Shown here: piece by piece, positions 15,301 through 18,213 of the stretch
How positions within the stretch are numbered: position 1 is the stretch's first letter
Layout of the letters: every line of letters starts with the position of its first letter
Assembly (NCBI GenBank): GCA_019420945.1
Contig: JAHZGF010000065.1
Span: 1 to 18,213, forward strand
DNA from: Clostridiales bacterium
GTDB lineage: Bacteria; Bacillota; Clostridia; Oscillospirales; Oscillospiraceae
DNA length: 18,213 bases
Direction: 5' to 3'
Made by a program: the position numbers and the translations under genes
Notes under the pieces: generated by a model
What the model saw: the letters and a program-made list of their open reading frames with translations, nothing else
Told to the model about the DNA's origin: nothing
The model's database searches: none

Positions 15301-18171
15301 TGGAGTGCGGAGTATTCCGAACTGAAGGAGCTGCTGACCCCGGAGGAATACGCTGCGGCCAGGGCCTCCACCCTCAACGCCCACTACACCAGCCCCACCG
15401 TGATCCGCGCCATCTATGAGGCCGTAGAGCGCATGGGCTTCCGTACCGGCAACATTTTGGAGCCGTCTATGGGTGTGGGCAACTTCTTCGGGATGCTCCC
15501 GGAGAGCATGGCAGAAAGCAGGCTGTACGGCGTGGAGCTGGACAGCATTTCTGGACGCATTGCCCGGCAGCTCTACCCCAAGGCCGACATCACGGTGGCG
15601 GGCTTTGAGACTACCGACCAGCGGGATTTTTACGACCTTGCCATCGGCAACGTGCCATTCGGCCAGTATCAGGTCAACGATAAAGCCTACAACAAGCTGG
15701 GCTTCAACATCCACAACTATTTCTTTGCCAAGGCGCTGGACCAGGTGCGTCCTGGCGGCGTGGTGGCTTTTGTAACCTCCCGCTACACAATGGATGCCAA
15801 GGATTCCACCGTGCGCCGGTATCTGGCCCAGCGGGCCGAGTTGCTGGGGGCCATCCGGCTGCCCAACAATGCCTTCAAGGCCAATGCCGGAACCGAAGTG
15901 GTCTCCGACATCCTCTTCCTGCAAAAGCGGGACCGGCCCATTGACATCGCGCCGGACTGGACCCAGACCAGCCAGACCGAGGACGGCTTTATCATCAACC
16001 AGTATTTCATCGACCACCCGGAGATGGTGCTGGGGCGGCCCACTGCTGAAAGCACTCAGTACGGCAGGCAGGACTACACGGTGGCTCCCATTGAGGGACT
16101 GCTGCTTTCCGATCAGCTCCACGATGCCGTCAAGTACATCCGAGGGACCTACCAGGAGGCTGAACTGCCGGAACTGAGCGAGGGCGAGGACATCGACACT
16201 TCCATTCCCGCTGACCCCAACGTGAAAAACTACTCCTTCACGGTGGTGGACGGCACGGTGTACTTCCGGGAAAACAGCCGCATGGTGCGGCCTGACCTGA
16301 ACGCCACCGCCGAGGCCCGCGTCAAGGGACTGGTGGAGCTGCGGGACTGTGTGCAGCAACTCATTGACCTGGAAATGGACGCCGGTGCATCCGATGCCAA
16401 CATTCAGGCGCAGATGACGGAGCTGAACCGGCTCTATGACAGCTTTTCTGAAAAATATGGCCTTATCAATGATCGGGGCAACCGGCTGGCTTTTGCCGAC
16501 GATTCCAGCTACTACCTGCTCTGCGCCCTGGAGGTGCTGGACGAGGAAGGAAAACTGGAACGAAAGGCGGATATGTTCACGAAACGGACCATCAAGCCCC
16601 ATGAGGCCGTCGCCGCCGTGGACACCGCCGCCGAAGCTCTGGCGGTTTCCATCTCGGAAAAAGCCCGTGTGGATATGGCCTACATGGAGCAGCTGACCGG
16701 CAAACCTGGCGAAGAACTGGCCGCTGAACTGCGAGGGGTCATCTTCCGTGTCCCCGGTCAGAACGAACCGGACGGGCGGCCCCACTATGTCACCGCCGAT
16801 GAGTACCTCTCCGGCAACGTGCGCCGGAAGCTGCGCCAGGCCCAGCGGGCGGCTGAGCAGGACCCTTCCTTTGCCATCAACGTGGAGGCTTTGCTGGCGG
16901 CCCAGCCCAAAGACCTGGACGCTTCTGAAATCGAGGTGCGGTTGGGTGCCACCTGGATTGACAAAGAGTACATCCAGCAGTTTATGTATGAGACCTTCGA
17001 CACGCCCTTTTATCTCCAGCGCAGCATTGAGGTCCACTATTCGCCTTTCACCGCCGAGTGGCAGGTCTCCGGCAAGAACGCTGTTTCCTACAACGACGTG
17101 GCGGCCTATACCACCTACGGCACGGACCGGGCCAATGCCTATCGCATTTTGGAGGACAGCCTGAACCTGCGGGATGTGCGTATCTATGACACTGTGGAGG
17201 ACCCGGACGGCAAAGAGCGGCGCGTTCTGAACGCCAAAGCGACCACCCTGGCCGCACAAAAGCAGCAGGCCATCCGGGAGGCATTTAAGGACTGGATTTG
17301 GAAAGACCCGGAGCGCCGCCAGGCTCTGGTGCGTCAGTACAACGAGGAAATGAACTCTACCCGTCCCCGCGAATATGATGGCAGTCACATCACCTTCGGC
17401 GGCATGAACCCCTCCATCACCTTGCGGGAGCATCAGCTGGGTGCCATTGCCCATGTCCTTTATGGCGGCAACACCTTGTTGGCCCATGAGGTGGGCGCAG
17501 GCAAAACCTTTGAGATGGTGGCAGCTGCTATGGAGAGCAAGCGCCTTGGACTTTGTCAGAAATCCCTCTTTGTGGTGCCGAATCACCTGACTGAGCAATG
17601 GGCGTCGGAGTTTCTAAGGCTTTATCCATCTGCGAACATTTTGGTGACAACCAAAAAGGACTTTGAGACCCACCGGCGCAAGAAGTTCTGCGCCCGGATT
17701 GCCACCGGCGACTACGACGCTATCATCATGGGACACTCGCAGTTTGAGCGCATCCCCATCAGCCGGGAGCGGCAGGAGCGGCTTCTTCGGGAGCAGATTC
17801 AGGAAATCACCGATGGTATTGCCGAGGTGGAATCCAGCGGCGGAGAACGGTTTACCGTCAAGCAGCTGGAACGAACCCGAAAATCTCTGGAGGCCCGCCT
17901 AGAAAAACTGCAAGCTGAAGGCCGCAAAGATGATGTAGTAACTTTTGAGCAACTGGGCGTGGATCGGCTCTTTGTCGATGAAGCGCACAATTATAAAAAT
18001 CTGTTTCTGTACACAAAAATGCGCAATGTGGCGGGCCTCTCCACCACTGACGCGCAGAAATCCAGCGATATGTTCGCCAAGTGCCGCTACATGGACGAGA
18101 TCACCGGCAGCCGGGGTGTTATCTTTGCCACCGGCACACCGGTTTCCAACTCTATGACGGTGCGCCCGTAA
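12334..18171 (+). CDS. Giant DNA methyltransferase / SNF2-like helicase protein, 5' exon interrupted by a group II intron
   Basis: The N-terminal 1,942 residues of a very large ICE DNA-processing protein. Seen: an ArdC-like N-terminal motif (about 25-75: YPFHEQLMIYAQRPDATACA) resembling one in the upstream fusion protein; a low-complexity linker (258-376) overlying a second gene; two similar modules at about 620-674 and 810-868 (GDTVYLDNQEYQI and GDQVTL, each ending in a REQFE/RERFE run); an N6-adenine methyltransferase domain with motif I EPSMGVGNFFG (1043-1053) and NVPF (1106-1109); then a superfamily 2 helicase with Walker A GAGKT (1721-1725), DEAH (1882-1885) and TGTP (1933-1936). Coding sense ends at 18159. 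The last three codons and TAA belong to an intron, so the real protein continues in a downstream exon outside the window. AAGGGAGG (12316-12323) sets the start. Unwinding and modifying transferred DNA is inferred from the domains. Confidence 0.9.
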   Translation: MPTKAEQYAQMAEKVAVQLTGSWQEWAGFLTTAARLYKYPFHEQLMIYAQRPDATACAEYDLWNNRMDRYVRRGSKGIALVDDSGDRPRLRYVFDISDTGTREHSRTPWLWTLEEAHTAPVTAMLENRYEVTGSDLAEQLTRVAGKLAEEYWTEYQQDIRHIVDGSFLEEYDEIDIGVQFQSAATVSIAYALMSRCGLEPERHFDYEDFMPIFDFNTPATVRALGTAVSQASQQVLRQIGVTIQNYERAQIAERSVTHGEQTDLHPERGLPDSRPEADRAAAEAPGQIRQDAENLPEGASAHPVQPATDDREAVPAPRGDRRNGEPAAGADDAAAGRGSGRDGAAESPRPDAVGGPDEYLQGPGGGNPAGRTYQQLTLNLFLSEAEQIKAIDEGSSVQTPGPFSMPEHHTAPERPAAPQRRTLTQDEIDTAIQEWNGNIESKRAVVRYMKDHAREKDTAAWLRQEFGDDLPAFPVTADGAAGDVSWPKVQRRIAQLIKEDRFYTQEEQDRFDNIDPIVIREALAERGIVNGQVAEPEKLDSDPFIQQVMRDVEQIAAEAPSVQPTPPDLSGQPITREGDTITIGNGEPTHEIDIAVSDEEYEAIQKAIPEEKVYDPIAPVYHEGDTVYLDNQEYQITELREDTVQLLPSGMTYPIFRAESRERFEQLLKNDLRNGAITEFLSDDPEKVDQDLREVLTSGLFTWQDKEYISRWLRDGEGNTRIAQRLSELYSGRVETMDLATGDIADYRTFTTSIEIEVLDHDERKLATLAYRWGELTPLLRGLYVKEQDGFFQAPEGFADRHTPPLEGTLSYQVGDQVTLPAPDHPITGTIDAIEDNSVRIYTGPYAWSYDVVSREQFEIWLRQDERNAGLFTPDTRETSAPKITSEPVTVYPGDKNGLPYDVVVERLRVDEPEPTPPQSHPPENFRILDDDLGIGGPKEKFWRNIKAIATLKQIEQENRYATPEEQHLLSQYVGWGGLADAFDADKPAWSAEYSELKELLTPEEYAAARASTLNAHYTSPTVIRAIYEAVERMGFRTGNILEPSMGVGNFFGMLPESMAESRLYGVELDSISGRIARQLYPKADITVAGFETTDQRDFYDLAIGNVPFGQYQVNDKAYNKLGFNIHNYFFAKALDQVRPGGVVAFVTSRYTMDAKDSTVRRYLAQRAELLGAIRLPNNAFKANAGTEVVSDILFLQKRDRPIDIAPDWTQTSQTEDGFIINQYFIDHPEMVLGRPTAESTQYGRQDYTVAPIEGLLLSDQLHDAVKYIRGTYQEAELPELSEGEDIDTSIPADPNVKNYSFTVVDGTVYFRENSRMVRPDLNATAEARVKGLVELRDCVQQLIDLEMDAGASDANIQAQMTELNRLYDSFSEKYGLINDRGNRLAFADDSSYYLLCALEVLDEEGKLERKADMFTKRTIKPHEAVAAVDTAAEALAVSISEKARVDMAYMEQLTGKPGEELAAELRGVIFRVPGQNEPDGRPHYVTADEYLSGNVRRKLRQAQRAAEQDPSFAINVEALLAAQPKDLDASEIEVRLGATWIDKEYIQQFMYETFDTPFYLQRSIEVHYSPFTAEWQVSGKNAVSYNDVAAYTTYGTDRANAYRILEDSLNLRDVRIYDTVEDPDGKERRVLNAKATTLAAQKQQAIREAFKDWIWKDPERRQALVRQYNEEMNSTRPREYDGSHITFGGMNPSITLREHQLGAIAHVLYGGNTLLAHEVGAGKTFEMVAAAMESKRLGLCQKSLFVVPNHLTEQWASEFLRLYPSANILVTTKKDFETHRRKKFCARIATGDYDAIIMGHSQFERIPISRERQERLLREQIQEITDGIAEVESSGGERFTVKQLERTRKSLEARLEKLQAEGRKDDVVTFEQLGVDRLFVDEAHNYKNLFLYTKMRNVAGLSTTDAQKSSDMFAKCRYMDEITGSRGVIFATGTPVSNSMTVRP
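13091..13097 (+). promoter_or_regulatory. Ribosome binding site of the nested tnpV gene
   Basis: AAAGGAG lies eight bases before ATG 13106, inside the helicase gene but positioned for the other frame. Such a strong, well-spaced site within a coding region supports real translation of the nested gene and fixes its start, over the open frame that extends further left to 12944. Confidence 0.75.
13106..13462 (+). CDS. tnpV: TnpV family protein, nested in the helicase gene in another frame
   Basis: A complete 118-aa protein read in frame 2, wholly inside the helicase gene read in frame 1. Seen: it starts MENKLTYIQNGDYLIPDLKL and contains EHRPILYNQLL, EIDETANRRLEQMMPQLAEA and WVGLMNTCKAQAEEILLAEL, the signature of the transposon-encoded TnpV family. 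Codons in this frame favour G or C at third positions (ctg, atc, aac, gac), like the neighbouring genes. In the helicase frame the same DNA uses many cga, gga, gca and cta codons and gives a featureless Arg/Ala/Asp/Gly/Pro-rich linker. A strong ribosome binding site precedes the ATG. The family is recognised from pattern memory. TnpV function is not established. Confidence 0.87.
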   Translation: MENKLTYIQNGDYLIPDLKLTEQPPKPLGKYGRMRKTYLKEHRPILYNQLLMTEKLYPHLAEIDETANRRLEQMMPQLAEAAGATEQLKARDPMQWVGLMNTCKAQAEEILLAELINS

Positions 18172-18213
18172 GGGGCTGTAATAATCTTACCTTGAGCAAG
18201 TAATAGGGCAAGG
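18160..18213 (+). mobile_element. 5' end of a group II intron (splice donor and start of domain I) inside the helicase gene
   Basis: Seen: the helicase frame is canonical up to TGTPVSNSMT, then breaks into VRP and a stop. The break starts at GTGCG, the conserved 5' end of group II introns. GCCC (18164-18167) and GGGC (18173-18176) form a small hairpin around five bases. The Ll.LtrB intron starts GTGCGCCC and has the same GCCC-5 bases-GGGT layout, from memory. A CCTTG...CAAGG pair closes the visible part. The intron is in sense orientation, so splicing would rejoin the gene. IBS1 would be ATGACG at 18154-18159. The body, reverse transcriptase and 3' end are outside the window. Confidence 0.87.

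Noticed and set aside
15244..17598. Long open frame on the minus strand (784 codons), and a similar one at 2192-4150
   Set aside because: Both lie opposite well-supported genes with clear motifs. Open antisense frames are common in GC-rich DNA with strong third-position bias. The translations show no recognisable domain.
18160..18171. Natural C-terminus VRP-stop of the helicase
   Set aside because: The protein would end in the middle of the helicase core just after TGTP, and the bases coding VRP are the conserved intron start.
1..18213. CRISPR array, tRNA or rRNA genes, attachment sites
   Set aside because: No regularly spaced direct repeats, no tRNA- or rRNA-like sequence and no integrase or element boundary were seen. 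The window is an internal part of the element.

Overview
The window is an 18.2 kb piece of an integrative conjugative element (ICE) of the Tn1549/CTn type, from a GC-rich member of the Clostridia (Bacillota), probably a gut species. The evidence is the gene set and order: VirB4, NlpC/P60 hydrolase, DUF4315, DUF4366, TopB, CHC2/ArdC-like protein, a transposon-transfer-assisting small protein, and a giant methylase-helicase. Strong AAGGAGG-type ribosome binding sites also fit. The assignment to family and host is inferred from remembered family features, with no database search.

All genes lie on the + strand in one tight operon-like run with many 4-nt ATGA or GTGA overlaps. From the left: the C-terminal exon of the VirB4 ATPase; an orphan beta-class DNA methyltransferase; a small unknown protein; a membrane-anchored NlpC/P60 wall hydrolase; DUF4315; a secreted, membrane-anchored DUF4366/SH3b protein; a tiny Cys-rich protein; a 234-aa protein that resembles part of a VirD4 coupling protein; topoisomerase III; a 93-aa unknown; a CHC2 zinc finger-ArdC-like-metallopeptidase-YodL fusion; a small transfer-assisting protein; a hairpin; and a roughly 1,940-residue N-terminal part of a methyltransferase/SNF2-like helicase. 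The left part would build the mating channel and open the cell wall. The right part would process, prime, protect or modify the transferred DNA.

Two features stand out. First, both window ends lie inside group II introns. Bases 1-51 are the end of domain V plus a complete domain VI with a bulged branch-point A. Bases from 18160 onward begin with the GTGCG intron start and interrupt the helicase gene just after its TGTP motif. The window is therefore an 'intron to intron' segment, probably a contig broken at repeated intron copies, and both host genes should be read as split genes restored by splicing. Second, a complete TnpV-family gene (13106-13462), with its own ribosome binding site and native codon choice, lies entirely inside the helicase gene in another frame. 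The helicase frame there encodes only a low-complexity linker, which suggests overprinting.
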